DNA of 64,000 nucleotides from Cosmopolites sordidus (lineage: Eukaryota; Arthropoda; Insecta; Coleoptera; Curculionidae). Numbering within the stretch: the first letter of the stretch is position 1; each line of letters opens with the position of its first letter. Location of the stretch: the NCBI GenBank assembly GCA_031761425.1, contig JARFXV010000629.1, positions 1 to 64,000 of the forward strand. Reading direction: 5' to 3'. Made by a program: the position numbers and the translations under genes. Below are positions 1 through 12,489 of the stretch, in pieces. The notes beneath the pieces are model-generated. The model was not told the DNA's origin, did not search any database, and was given only the letters and a program-made list of their open reading frames with translations.

Positions 1-1019
<1,019 letters not shown>

Positions 1020-1112
1020 TAGCCTTTATTTATTTTTATAACCCAAGCGATTGTTGATTTATTTAAACTTAGGAACATTTATTTTTTATGTTACATTATT
1101 TAAAGCTGGTAT

Positions 1113-2039
1113 CAGTGGCGGCTCGTGGGTTTTTAAACTGGGAGGGCGTGGAAGAAAATAGTGCTGCTGGAGAATTTGTTTGCTTTCCCCTTTGTCCTTT
1201 TTACTTTTCGTGCTATTAAAACCCTATACAGGAGGTGAACTAGGAAAACATTAAAATTTTGTATTGTTACTGTTTACAAGGATATTGGAGGATAGGTTGT
1301 TGCTTGTTACGCAGATAAAGGAATGAATAAGTAGGTATTTACCATTTCCCGAAGTTATTATAAACTGTTTGAAAGGTTTGCACCTTTCAAACAGTTTATA
1401 ATAACTGCAAATCAATAGAGAAAATTCGAAAAAGTTCGAAAAAAAAACTTAAATTAGTTATTATTAACTGTTTTAAATCAGACACCTTTCTGTTTACAAT
1501 TAAAAGTTGATTATTTTTATTTAACAAGTACTACTCAGTGTGTACACCTGTAGCAAATCTCAAATCAAAACAAGTATTCGCGAGGCAAACGAAGTACGTG
1601 ACACGAGACATATCAAACGCTCAGTACCCGTCAAATCAGCGTTTAAAACTAATTACCGATACGCTCGGTGGCAGGGAATCTACGTCCAAATCACATGTTT
1701 TAGAAAGCGGTTAAACCCACGAATTCTGGCAACCAACAAAACATGTAACGCCAACGACAAGATAATATGACTAGCGTACGGTCACTGGAAGTAAACATCC
1801 GACCAACGATGTAAAAATTGTGACGAGATGATGAAATTTTTATCCGCATTATTTGGTGTGATGGGTCGACAGACGTTCTTCTACAATTGGAAATTTTAAT
1901 TTTTAATAATATCTTAAAATGAGTTAAAGGAAAGAAACTGAACGGAAATAAAATATGGTGTTCTGCTCTGAAAAATTGTTTACTGTGATAAATGCTGGAG
2001 GAACGGCGCCCCAATGCCTTCCCTCACGAGCCGTCACTG
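1113..2039 (+). mobile_element. hAT-like non-autonomous element with 8-bp target duplication
   Basis: Ends are CAGTGGCGGCTCGTGGG on the left and CCTCACGAGCCGTCACTG on the right, an imperfect inverted pair. Flanks gctggtat (1105-1112) and gttagtat (2040-2047) match at 6 of 8 positions, fitting a hAT-type 8-bp duplication. A reversed relative sits at 20982-21562 with a 7-of-8 duplication. There is no recognisable transposase; the small open frames at 1540-1770 and 1700-2014 overlap in opposite directions and look fortuitous. The hAT assignment rests on TIR start and duplication length, not on a protein. Confidence 0.75.
1353..1406. repeat. Perfect 25-bp inverted repeat, 4-nt loop
   Basis: The arms AGTTATTATAAACTGTTTGAAAGGT (positions 1353-1377) and 1382-1406 are exact reverse complements around TTGC. 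It lies inside the hAT-like element. Confidence 0.9.
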
Positions 2040-2047
2040 GTTAGTAT

Positions 2048-2880
2048 TATTTGTTATCAAACATATAATTAAAATTCTTCCTAGATTTGTCATAATAAAA
2101 CATCGTGTAACATTTATATTAGTTTCTATGCCTCCATATTAACAAACAATAGTTTAAAACCACCTCTTAAACCCACTTGGTTTTCGTTATTTGCAGATCG
2201 TCAAGAATATTTTCTATACAAAATATACATGCGCTTCTCTTTTTCTTTCCATGACATTTGCTCCAGTGGAGTTATTTTAATATTTTCTTTTAACTTTAGG
2301 TTCAAAATAATGAAGACTGGTCAAATGTTTTGTTTATTTTCGTTTTTAGTGCTAAACTGTGTATATAATAAAAAAGGATTATTTATAAAAACTGAAACAA
2401 ACTAATAAATATATGACGTAGTTTAAGAAAATGGGTGATTTCGTATTTATCAATACGGGATTATATGAATGCTCTGTATATGCTGTGTTAACGATTAATG
2501 TTCCATATATCTATATTCATTTGAGTACTGATAAAATATATATAAAATTGTTATGTGTCTGCAATTTTCATCGAAGAGCCCGCTGTAATTCCTAAATCCA
2601 AAGTTCATGTCATTTAAGTATACTTATAAAAACAAGGTTTCTTGCGATTTGGTAATAATGATCGATCATCTCCCTTGTTATGAAGTCAAATTCTATGTGA
2701 CTTGATAGGCTATTCAGGTTAAGCAAATGATTCTAGCCCACCCTGTGTAATTTTACAAATATTCTGTGTCATATTTACATATGTTATTGTTTCAGGTAAC
2801 TATCCATTCAGCACATCCAAATCGCTATTGATTTTATCTTCATGGTAAGTGAAGCGTAAAATATATTTTATTCAATTAAT
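2048..2880. other. AT-rich intergenic DNA, no gene seen
   Basis: Both strands were read; no coding homology, RNA gene or long repeat was recognised. A sequence with the CCACCCTGTGTAA ending typical of insect Tc1/mariner termini occurs near 2738-2750 but lacks a partner. Confidence 0.5.
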
Positions 2881-2899
2881 TTCGGAATTTTTATACGTC

Positions 2900-3265
2900 T
2901 TAGATCGGCTAATCCGGCCTAATGAATAATGTTTATAAAATATTATCCGAAAAGGGATTATTGTGCAACATAATAATGCAAGATCCGCCGCTTATGCCAG
3001 AATCAAAAGATAATCAGGATCAATATCGATATAATAAAATTAGGCTGAGAAGTCAGTTAAGCTGGCATCCACCATATTCTCCTGATACTGCTCGGTCAGA
3101 TTACTTCCGCTTTATAAATCTTTTCAGATTTATAGCATACTACAATCAAAGAACATTTTACTTAATAATCCCTCTCGTTTTACAAAACGAAGTAGAAAGC
3201 TTGTGATGGAAAAGAGAAGTGGGTAAAGATTATTAATAATGATGGAAATTATATTGGATTAAAAC
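2900..3265 (+). pseudogene. Mariner transposase C-terminal fragment
   Basis: A broken frame reads HPPYSPDTARSDYFRF, matching the block with the third catalytic Asp of DD34D mariner transposases. It is followed by an NQRTF segment and a terminal NNDGNYIGL like the usual C-terminus (a W..VI-DGNY pattern). Upstream frames around 2960-3000 look like a damaged second-Asp block. Only the last third of a transposase remains and in-frame stops separate the pieces. Confidence 0.75.
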
Positions 3266-3338
3266 TGTATTAACATTTAAATAAAATAAAATTTTTAATA
3301 TTTATATATTAATATAAAATAAAATTTTAAAATAAATA

Positions 3339-4427
3339 GTCTGTTTCAAAAGATAATGCATGCGTTTTTTGCGAAAGTACAAGGGTTATATCTGTCTCTT
3401 TTTCCCAATGCGATCATACCTTCAAAGGGTGGCAGCGCAAACAGATTCATTTCAGTATCTTTCGAAACCTGAAAGTGGAAGCGGCTATTTCAAAATGAGT
3501 TTCAAGTACTCACACCCCTAAATGACCTTTTCATCGGCTAGCAAATGAATTAAAATGTCAAAAAGTTTCATTGTGAAGAGAATCGAGCGGTAAGAATTGT
3601 TTAAAAACGTCGATGACTACGACCACCCATGCTCAAAGCGAGGAACCACAGAATAGCGGGACAAAGCGATAGTCAATCTATTCAAGAGAACTTCCACTCT
3701 GTGATTGCGTCTTGTCCGCGTTCAACTGGCTAAAAGGGTTAGGTACTGTCCCACGCCCTTGAAACCGCTGCTCTCTCAAAAGCAAGTCGAAAAGTGCTGG
3801 CTTCGGCTGAACCATAGCTGTTTTTTCTGATGAAACGACTTTTTGGGCGTGTGTTTCCCTGAAGTGTCTACCGTCAAACGCCCGGTGAAGATCAATCTTT
3901 GGGGGTGCTTCTTTCATCGCGGTTTTGGTTGTTTAGAGCTGTGCATCGAGACTTTGGACGCCAAGAAAATGGTCAAAATATATTATTAAAATCGGTCTAC
4001 ACATTATTAAAAAAAAAGAAGAATGGGTGCTTCACGAAAATATTGATCTCAAACATCGAAGTCGCCTGTGTAAGTCTTGGACAAAGGAAAATGACATCTT
4101 AATAATGGACTGGCCTTTACAATCTCGGGATACTAACACAATTATAACTGTGTGAGAAATTATGAAGACCTAACTAGCTGGAAAACCGGTGTACGATTTG
4201 AAGCAGCAGGCTTGCAATACTTGTAAAATTTGGTGTTCTCTGTTCGTCGACTACGCGGAAAAACTGGACCAAAGTATGCCCAGAAGGTGCGAGGCCATTC
4301 TTGAAAATAATTACACGGCTTAATATGGGATTACACCGTGTCAATTGTGACGTACTTCATGTCAAAGTTAGAAATAAATATATTTTCTACTGAAAAATAA
4401 ACCGCACTTTCTTATGAAACAAGACTG
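3339..4427 (+). mobile_element. Tc1-like element (Tc1/mariner), decayed
   Basis: Left end GTCTGTTTCAAAAGATAATGC pairs with a right end whose reverse complement reads GTCTTGTTTCATAAGAAAGTGC, and both lie beside TA. Across three frames the transposase can be followed: SDETTFWACVFP near the first Asp, VKRPVKINLWGCF, LDAKKMVKIY, LKHRSRLCKSWTKEND around the second Asp, MDWPLQSRDTN where the final Asp/Glu block sits, and a C-terminus close to YAQKVRGHS / RRCEAILENNY. Frameshifts and stops separate these. The open frames at 3678-3917 (minus) and 3899-4102 are shadows or partial pieces. Confidence 0.8.
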
Positions 4428-4589
4428 TAAATTAAATAATACGAAATATTAAAGTTTTAAATTAAACTTTTAATATACCGTATTTTATAAAGTTGTTAAA
4501 TATGTTACTATTTAATATTAAAAATGTTTGTTAATATTATATGTAAATATGCGAGCCAAATTGACCTATATCTTGTCCAAAAATTATTG

Positions 4590-5235
4590 TCCAATCTTGT
4601 CCAATTATTTTCTTCCACATATCCCTCCATCTACTGAATTTCTCTGGCACTATATATTTCTTTAATTCTGTTTTCATCTTATTTTGGGCCATCCTCTTCT
4701 CCTTTTCTAATTATTGAGCTTGTCTTTTTCAATGGAGTTTTCTTGTTTCAGTAAGTAACGGTTGTTATATCTGCTTCCTTATATAGTTTTCCAATTCCTT
4801 TTTAGTTCTTTGGATCCACACCTCGTCAACTTTTCTTGCTCCAAATATTATCGCAAGTCATTTTCTTTTGTACACTTCTAAAAATGTTTACTCTGTACTA
4901 TCGCAAGTCATTTTCTTTTGTACACTTCTAAAAATGTTTACTCTGTTCAGTATCAGTGTTTCACAGGCCTATTTAGCTACTGGTCTTATAACTGTTGTGT
5001 ATATTCTTTGTTGTCTTATAACTCTTGCGTTTATTATATTGCGTTGATTATATTAGTTTTTGCTTCCCTAGAATTTTGTATTAACGAATATTGCGTTCTG
5101 TGCTTCTAAGCATATGTTTCCTGGTATCATTCTGGTATATTTTTCACTTTATTTGTTTATGATTTACTTGCAAATATAATACCAAATATTGCAAACTTTG
5201 CACCCCCTCAAACTCATAGTCTACTATTATGCTAT
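4590..5235 (-). pseudogene. RTE-like LINE 3' coding end, heavily decayed
   Basis: On the minus strand the translation reads YEFEGVQSLQYL, then ..KIYQNDTR.., ..TNIINAI.., and later EKDKLNN-KRRRGWPKIR, which follow the order of the C-terminal region of RTE-type reverse transcriptases (a .F..L+YLG.. block, a K....Y+T+I+P block and a ..KRRRGRP++RW block). Many stops. A related stretch is at 9560-9960. No catalytic RT motif is left here. Confidence 0.6.
4851..4946. repeat. 48-bp exact tandem duplication
   Basis: The unit beginning tatcgcaagtcattttcttt occurs twice in a row (4851-4898, 4899-4946), identical except at its last two bases. It lies inside the decayed LINE remnant. Confidence 0.9.
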
Positions 5236-5269
5236 GGCCATATATATGGTTTATATACTACAATCCTAG

Positions 5270-6110
5270 TTGGGGAAAAACAAAATATGTTTAAATTCTC
5301 AACCTTATCAATTTGGAAATTCTTTTTGTCAAGGGTTTTTGTGATTCTCACTATATAGGCACTGGGTTAAATTTGTAGCTGTAGTAAATATCTAATTTTT
5401 GCAGAGTGTGTTCCTAAACGTGTTGTTTTGAATTGTCTACCATGCCTCGTGTGCGAAGAAATGCAACCCATATCGTTCGCATGGGGCGCTATCTCTCACT
5501 CCAGATCATCGACATAATTGACTTGAGTGGTGTAGAGAACGACTACTGTGGGACCACAAATGGAACACAATGGTGTTTAGTGACGAGTATCGAGATATAT
5601 AAGACGACGTGGTGAACGACGAGATCCACAGTTTTTTATTGAACGGCATGTTCATCACACTGTTGGGATTATGGTGTGGGGTGCCACTGCTTATGGCTTT
5701 AGGTCACATCTAATGTTCATTAGAGGAAACATCACCGCACTTCGTTACGTCCAAGAAATTGTGAACCCTTATCTCATAACATACTCAAGGATACACTCAA
5801 ACTCACTTTTTCAAAAAGATAATGACGTCCACATGCAGCAAGAGTCACATTGGACTACTTCGGCCATGCTCAAATTAATGTACTGCCATAGTCTCCAACA
5901 TTTGCTGATTAAGCCCAATCGAATATGATCATAGAAGGCTACAAATTTGCAATATCCTCCTCAAAGTTTGGCGGCACTTCGACATGAGGTAGAAGTCGTT
6001 CCAGGAGGATATTAATTTCCTCATCAGATCAATGCCAATTCACTTTAATGAATGTCTAATGTCTAACCAGCCATTGTACATCAACGCATTATTAAACTTA
6101 ACAGCGGTTG
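5270..6110 (+). pseudogene. Tc1-family transposon remnant, family copy 1
   Basis: Starts with a 5' leader shared with 29140-30200, then MPRVRRNA, a typical start for an insect Tc1 transposase. After a deletion of the DNA-binding domain it continues with HDNLE-like residues, RRRGERRDPQFFIERHVHHTVGIMVWGA (read across frames at 5600-5690), MFIRGNITALRYVQEIVNPY, the second-Asp block FQKDNDVHMQ and a degraded end around 5900-6000. The longest open piece is 85 codons (5671-5928). Stops and frameshifts make it non-functional. Confidence 0.78.
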
Positions 6111-6283
6111 AAGTTTATCAGGTTGGACAGCAATTTTAATAATATGCTTACTATGACCTAATAATTATTTATGTAAATTATTATTGACAATAAATAATTT
6201 TTACTAGGTGTTTGAATTTCTATGCCACGTAGTATACACTATCATATCAGGTAGTATACATATTTCTAAATACATAGAGTATC

Positions 6284-6600
<317 letters not shown>

Positions 6601-6625
6601 TCCCCAGAGTTCACAACTAGAAAAA

Positions 6626-6645
6626 TCTGTGTTGTATTGTGTATA

Positions 6646-6723
<78 letters not shown>

Positions 6724-6742
6724 ATACACAATACAACACAGA
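6626..6742. repeat. (TA)n core flanked by 20-bp inverted repeats
   Basis: Left arm TCTGTGTTGTATTGTGTATA (6626-6645) pairs with a right arm ending at 6742; the right arm carries an extra ACAATAC. The (TA)n core spans about 6648-6718. The whole unit could extrude as a cruciform. Confidence 0.85.
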
Positions 6743-6957
6743 CTTTAAGGATTTTGTCCCATAATTTCATTTTTTGCTTTATAGCACGAAAAATAATAAG
6801 TCTTGTCTTCAGTTCCTAACTACCAGTCCTAATGAATGAAATTGGACCACTGTTAAATGACCTATAACATTAAAGTTCTAAGTTCCAGTCGTCTAGACCG
6901 TAATCGTTATCCCTGAAATAAATATTTTCCCGGCTATAAATGTCTCAAAGCAAACAA

Positions 6958-7060
6958 TTTATTTTTTTGCCGGAAGCGGTTCATGTTTTATCCGTCTTAT
7001 TCTTATTTTTCTGATGAGTTTGCGGATTACTTGCAGTAGAAGTATCCTATGTACTGTTCC
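6958..7060 (-). repeat. Unclassified dispersed repeat R, copy
   Basis: Contains GCCGGAAGCGGTTCATGTTT and, after a short insertion, GAGTTTGCGGATTACTTGCAG. This is the reverse complement of the repeat best seen at 30370-30545. Confidence 0.55.
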
Positions 7061-7069
7061 TTGAATTGA

Positions 7070-7400
7070 AATATAAGTAGAAAGGTTTATAGATGTTGAT
7101 CGCCTTCAATGAAAATACTTATATGTAATCTATATGTGTATATGTAAAAAAATAAATTTCTTCGGAACTACACACTTACATATTTAGTGACACGAACTTG
7201 AATAGAAACACGAAGAATGACACGACTTAATATACACTTCAAAATAAAAGTGCGTTTCCAGTTCTAGTCAGTTAACTTCTTTATTGTTGTAGTATTCTTA
7301 AAGTTTATTACTGTAGTCTGGCCCTAGCACTCCCATAAAACAATTGCTGCTACGAAACTTAATACGAGGTATATATAGAGAGTAATGAGACTGATTTTTC
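7070..7400. other. AT-rich stretch, nothing recognised
   Basis: No coding homology or structured repeat was seen on either strand. Confidence 0.5.
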
Positions 7401-8060
7401 GGCCGATCCCCTGGTTATCAAAAAGCAAATCAGCACGCTTTAGATTTTTGATTTGCTCATTATGGCTTTTTTAGCTTTTATGGCTTTTTTTGGTGATGTT
7501 GGAGTGTATCATCTGGATCTGGCGCTTCGTTTTCAGACTGTATTTCAAAATGCAAGACTCGTCACTAGCAGTGACACGTTCCACAAAATGAGATGGTTTT
7601 TCCACTGTTGTCTTTTTGATACTGCAAAAGGTATTTCGGAACAATTTTCCCGCAGATTTTCTTCATACCCGATGCATTGATCAAAATCAGATGAACGGGT
7701 GTGTTAGTTAAATTCAACTATACCCCGATCATTCTGACGGTTATCATATCCAAGCTTGAAATAAAACTTGAAAGCTCATCGTTGTTCGAAATTGTTGTAC
7801 TTATTTTCAGAACGCATTCGAAAAATCCTGTTAACAAAAAAAATTGCAACTGGCCACCAAGTGACTCTGGGGAGTTCGAACTTCTACTGAAGACAGATCA
7901 GATGATGGCCTGGCTTCCTTTCAAGGAGGCTTCCTTCCAACTGGCTTGCCAATTTGAGCGCTACGCCATCACTCTCAGTGCTTTATTTGCAAGCCTCGTG
8001 CACAGCCTCAGATTGAATTGATTCAATATATCGATCTGGTTGGAGGCGTAGGTTGAAGGA
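7400..8060 (-). pseudogene. DD34D mariner transposase 5' half, decayed
   Basis: On the minus strand, 7760-7640 reads the second helix-turn-helix in pieces: an initial E+ELNLIHTTVH-like stretch, GMKKICRKIVPKYL and then a block around RVLHFEIQSENEAPDPDDT where the first-Asp region lies. The same segment is better preserved at 31600-31200 and 33220-32830. A second shared tract (CCAAGTGACTCTGGGGAGTT at 7856) recurs near 33290. The plus-strand open frames at 7453-7680 and 7701-8021 are shadows. Confidence 0.55.
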
Positions 8061-8124
8061 GGTCAAGGCTGATTAATGGGAGAAGTACCACTGGAAGAAG
8101 AAACATAAAGTATATTATCTAATA

Positions 8125-8640
8125 CAAGGTGGCGCAAAAGTAGGTGACCCATTTAAAATTTAAAAAAAACTTACATAAAAAAGTAAATATTTATTATCAG
8201 ATTTACAGCAATATTTTTGGAGTTTTTAATTAATTGCTTTCGGAAAAAAAAATTTTTCTTTAAAAGTATTATTACAGCTCTTGCAGTATAGGCTGTAGCA
8301 CTATCCTTTTGATACTAATAGACTCAGTGTCTTCTAATTAAGGCAAGAAAAAGTTTCCGAGATTGCGCCTACAACGTTTATCATTTACGATTTATGCTCG
8401 ACCTTCTTCATTTTCAAAAATGAAAAGTCCAAAAATTCTTTTTGCGGAAAATGCACACCACACTGCGACTTTTTCATTATGGAAAAGTCTTTAATGTATC
8501 AAATGTAAATCTTCTGTATCCCAGTAATGTGAATTTTGTTTATTAAAAATTTAATTTTGGTGAAACCGGGACTCATGAGACGTCCACAATTTCTTGTTAA
8601 AATGTTCATGTGCTGCTAAAATATATATGAAAGCACGACT
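8125..8640 (-). pseudogene. Mariner-like transposase middle fragment, copy 1
   Basis: Minus-strand translation from about 8540 reads NSHYWDTEDLHLIH, FHNEKVAVWCAFSAKRI, GLFIFENEEGRA and a NDKRCRRNLGNFFLP segment. This is the order found between the first and second Asp in the DD41D group (NKQNCRYW..ENP, VTVWCA, IGPYFFE). The left boundary GGTGGCGCAAAAGTAGGTGA resembles that of the copy at 9098, so it may be the element terminus. Contains stops. Confidence 0.6.
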
Positions 8641-9094
8641 AATCTAATCGCGACTGAAAAACATGAGTTAAGCTATTGCACTAGCTAGATTTGGTATGGA
8701 TGGATAAAGCAATTTTGTTTTACAATAGCTTGTATGGAATGTCGTTTTGATCCAAGTTAAGTAGATCATCGCTGCCATATATGGGATGTGTTGTTCCATA
8801 CATAATTTCCAAATGTCTATATTATAAATAAAAAAATATCTCAATACTTTGCTCCAGGAAACCATGTTTTATTTAAAATTCAGATCTTGCGCTCTTATTG
8901 TAACACCCTTTAGAATATCAAATTATTTAAAGAATATAACAGACAATCGCAAAAACTATCTGCAAAGTCATTTATCAGCATATTATCTAATCCTATCCGT
9001 AACAAAAACCATTTTGCTTTTTAGATTAAAAAGTTTTGTTCAAACTACTACAAAATTGCTATTAATGATTTAAACAATCAAATACATTTATAAT
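8641..9094. other. AT-rich spacer between two mariner fragments
   Basis: Two short opposed open frames (8668-8865 and 8849-9073) show no recognisable domain. Nothing else seen. Confidence 0.5.
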
Positions 9095-9455
9095 AAAGAG
9101 TGGTGCAAAAGTAAGTACAATCGTGCTGAAATATATAGATTTACAATTTGTCCGTTGTTACGATCCGTCCTTCATTTTCAAAAAAGAAGAGTCCAATAAT
9201 TCTTTATTGCGGAAACTGCACACCACATTATGATTTTTTCAATATGGGAAGGTCTTTCGTGTATGAAGTAGAAATTTTCTGTACTATAGTAACGCGAATT
9301 TTATTTGTTAAAACAAATTATTTAGGTAAAACTGGGCCTCATGAGGTACATACAATTTTTTGACAACATTTTCATATTTTCATTTTCGTATGTAAAAAAT
9401 TTAAGAAGCGCGATTGAATTCTAACAGAAGCTAGAAATCATTAAGCTCATGGACA
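9095..9455 (-). pseudogene. Mariner-like transposase middle fragment, copy 2
   Basis: Aligned by eye with 8125-8640: the shared left border GTGGTGCAAAAGTAAGTAC, then on the minus strand HEAQFYLNNLF, a ..TENFYFIHERPSH.. stretch and MWCAVSA read across frames. The copy differs from the first by many substitutions and lacks the central 200 bp. Confidence 0.55.
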
Positions 9456-9559
9456 AGCAATCATTAAGCTGGATTTTGTGTAGGTGAACATAGAGATCTT
9501 GCTTCAAAATAAAATATTCTGTAGGGTTTGTCATTTTATACCAATTTAATTATCAAAAT

Positions 9560-9965
9560 TGTGACTACCAAGAGCCAGGCTATAAGAGACCAGTCTCCCT
9601 TCCTTTTGCATACTTCATAAAGTGTTTGTTCTGCGTTAGTTAGTATTCATGTTTTAGAGGTATATGTAACTACTGGTCTTATATGTAATAACTGTTATCT
9701 TAGAACTGTTGTGTTGTGTTATCTTATTTTGTTTTTTTTCCTGAAATGTTTTGATTGATTAATAATTTATGTTTCTATATATATGATGGATGAAAACTTA
9801 TAACTATATATTTCCATCCATCATTCTGGTTTATTTTTCAATATTTGCTTCTGATTTCTTTGTAAATAAAATCCCAAATAGTTGAAACTGCTCACCTCCT
9901 CTCAACTCATACTCTATTCCTCCTTCCGTGACTACATTTAAAAACTTTTCATATTGATATTTCTT
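9560..9965 (-). pseudogene. RTE-like LINE fragment
   Basis: Minus strand reads EYELRGGEQFQLFGILFTKK, then EANIEK.TRMMDGNI, parallel to the decayed LINE at 4590-5235. DNA similarity is visible too, for example ctactggtcttat and the tttctttgtaaataaaatcccaaat stretch. Confidence 0.5.
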
Positions 9966-10039
9966 ATACTCCATATATTTGCTCTTATAAAGTTATTTGC
10001 TCTTATATATATGTTTATAAAGAAAATCGAGTCGACCTG

Positions 10040-11060
10040 GACTATGAGTTACGATCTGTAATTCGATTTCACTATTCGAAATTCACCATCAGATTTGTTA
10101 GGTTGATGGCGATAATGCTATGAGTGACGGTAAAGTTCGAAAGTGGGTGAGAATATTCAAGGACGGGATGAATAATGGGCATGATGAGCCACGCCCTGGC
10201 CGACCTTCTCTTATTTCTGAAAATTTCGCTCGTGATGGAACAAAATTTGAAAGAACAGACGATTGACGATTTCAAAGTTATCAAGTGAATTTCTACAGGT
10301 TTCAAGGTCAACTTTGTATATCATTGTTTCGGAGAAACTGAATTATCGAAAATTGTGTTCTCGGTGGTTTCCAAGACTGCTTTCTGATGATCACAAAATA
10401 AAGAGAGGTTTGGGTTGTGTTTTATGGTTTTTGACGATCAGGAAGGAGATTAATTGTTAGACCACATCGTTACAGCAGATGATACTTGGGTGTCTCACAT
10501 GACTCCTGAGTCCACGCAACAGTCAATGGAATGGCGGCATACATCGTCGGCAACCAGACTGAAAGCCAAGCAGACAATTTCATCACGAAAGATCACGGCA
10601 ACTATCTTTTGGAACAGGAAAGGGATGTTGTTAGTGGATTTTATGTCGAGACGCACAACAATCAATTCTGATACGTATTGTGTCACCTCCAGAAAACTGC
10701 AACGTGCCATACAAAACAAGCGGCGTGGCCTTCTGCCTTCCGGTGTGATGTTGCTCCATGACAATACAAGGCCACATGTTTCTGCACAAACGCAAGGTCT
10801 AATCAGATCTTTTGGGTGGGAAGAACTGGATCCACCTTACAATCCAGACCTTGCATGTAGCGATTTTCACTTGTTCCGGTATTTAAAGGAGTTTCTTGGT
10901 GATCAACGGTTCAACGATGACGAAGAAGTTAAAACTGCAGTCATGGATTGGAATGGATGGACGGATTTCTTTGACGTCGGAATTCAAAAACTTTTTGAGT
11001 AGTATGACGAATGTTTGAACAGAAATGGAAATTATGTAGAAAAGTAGATAAAAGTATATT
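10040..11060 (+). mobile_element. DD34D-type mariner, N-terminal half frameshifted
   Basis: The 5' part can be read across frames as a mariner N-terminus: GDNAMSDGKVRKWVRIF, then DEPRPGRPSLISE, and a second helix-turn-helix around SVSRSTLYIIVSEKL and YRKLCSRWFPRLL. A long C-terminal ORF follows. No TIR pair was identified with confidence; the limits given are those of recognisable coding sequence. Confidence 0.8.
10454..11002 (+). CDS. Mariner transposase catalytic domain ORF (182 aa)
   Basis: Cut-and-paste DDD transposase catalytic half; in intact elements it cleaves TIRs and joins ends to TA targets in the nucleus. Visible are HIVTADDTWVSHMTPES (first Asp), LLHDNTRPHVSAQTQ (second Asp), DPPYNPDLACSDFHLF (third Asp) and a C-terminus ending GIQKLFE. 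Between second and third Asp there are 33 residues, one fewer than the canonical 34, apparently a lost residue in the EELDPPY segment. The open frame is uninterrupted, but the DNA-binding half upstream (10040-10450) is broken by frameshifts, so a complete protein cannot be made. The ATG at 10454 is only the first Met of the open segment. Confidence 0.8.
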   Translation: MLDHIVTADDTWVSHMTPESTQQSMEWRHTSSATRLKAKQTISSRKITATIFWNRKGMLLVDFMSRRTTINSDTYCVTSRKLQRAIQNKRRGLLPSGVMLLHDNTRPHVSAQTQGLIRSFGWEELDPPYNPDLACSDFHLFRYLKEFLGDQRFNDDEEVKTAVMDWNGWTDFFDVGIQKLFE

Positions 11061-11590
11061 GAATATGGAAAAAATATATTTTAATCATATTTATAATATT
11101 TTTCTTCTTACTAAAAAACGGACGGATATGTATGTATAAATAATGCAGACATTTCGACGTAAAACAGGTATGAAAACAAGAGAACTTTTAATCGAACAAG
11201 GAATTTTCAATGAAAACATTTATGTTTGCCTTATATTGTTTGTTTATATTTTCCTATCGGAATTCAGTTTTTGTTGCGTTGGTTTGTTTTGTTAAAAAGA
11301 AAACGAAAATTTACACATTATTCACGTTTAATGTCAAAACTGAAATTAAGATTTTTTACATTATATCACTTTTTAAACTGTTCACGTTACTCTGAAAACA
11401 CATGATTAATGGTTTTATTAAATTAACTCTTCGACTCATTCCTTTAGAGAGAAGCTTCGTTGATCGATAAAATATTGAATAAAAGTTTAGATTTCTTTGG
11501 TTTTAGCCAATAAACCAACCACAATATTTCTAGTGGTGTAAAATATCACCGAATTAGGGGGCTTGTATCCTCTGTATATGATGATCTATG
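11061..11590. other. AT-rich spacer, nothing recognised
   Basis: Holds a short open frame at 11210-11395 of low complexity composition with no domain. No RNA gene or repeat recognised. Confidence 0.5.
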
Positions 11591-11599
11591 TATATTCCA

Positions 11600-12262
11600 A
11601 GGAGAAACTTCAAACTGTTGAGCAACACTGCAAATGTAAAACAATATATAAAATTTTATTCTTCGATTTTAGGACCAATTTCTAGCTGCCGCTCACTTTC
11701 TTGAAATTTTGGAATCACACTATCGTATCTAAAAGCCTTTGAGGAACTGTTTGCCGATCTGAAAGCAGCCTTTCGAGGTATCATTGTATATCCTTAGCTC
11801 CTTCGGAATTTTGGAGAAGTTCCCCGTAATCTACGGGAATATCCTGATATTCGCGTAGAATATATTTTTGGATTAAAATTCGAACTTCAATGTACGTACT
11901 GAAAGTCTAAAATTATTTTTGTCGCAATTTTGAAACAACGGATCTTTGTCGTGACAATATAGCGACAATATAGCGGCTTTAAAACTGAATCATGCATTAC
12001 ATCATGATTCTTAATTTAAAATAAAATATTTTAAGAATGTTCATTAGTTTATTTGTAGTTTATTCTTTAAATATGGGCTTTTTCACATGTTTGTTTAAAG
12101 TGTTAATTCTTTTGATAGCTATTTGTCTGATGATTTAGTAACTTTGCAGTTAGTTTTTCGGGAACCCTTAGATTTTCGACCCTTGTTGTAAGGTAGTTTT
12201 TTCTTTAAAATAATGTAAAGAATAGTTGGTTAAATTTACAAAAGTAGTTTTCTTTGCATCCT
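11600..12262 (-). mobile_element. DUF4817-type Tc1/mariner element, 5' part (copy 2)
   Basis: Read on the minus strand, the right border (TATAGGATGCAAAGAAAACT) and the following 150 bp match the 5' end of the element at 36926-38261, including the shared GGTCGAAAATCTAAGGG and GCAAAGTTACTAAATC stretches. The coding part at 11880-11690 corresponds to the N-terminal helix-turn-helix but is broken. The 3' half with the catalytic domain is absent. Confidence 0.7.
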
Positions 12263-12354
12263 ATAAATATAAAGAGTATATAATAAATTTTATAAGATTA
12301 CTGATTAACAATCTATAATATGAAAGATCCTGTCGTCCAGTGACTTAAGTCCAG

Positions 12355-12480
12355 ATTATTAAAGTCTGAAAAGAAGCCCTTTTATTTTGTGGCGGAAGCT
12401 GTCGATGTTTCCTTGGGAGAGTTCGCGAATTAGATGTAAGAAAAGCGTTGATATGATGCATTATGATTTTAAATTCCAGC
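12355..12480 (-). repeat. Unclassified dispersed repeat R, copy
   Basis: Reads CAGATTATTAAAGTCTGAAA, GGCGGAAGCTGTCGATGTTT, GAGAGTTCGCGAATTAGATG and TGATTTTAAATTCC in the same order as the reverse complement of 30370-30545. Confidence 0.65.
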
Positions 12481-12489
12481 TATAAAGTT

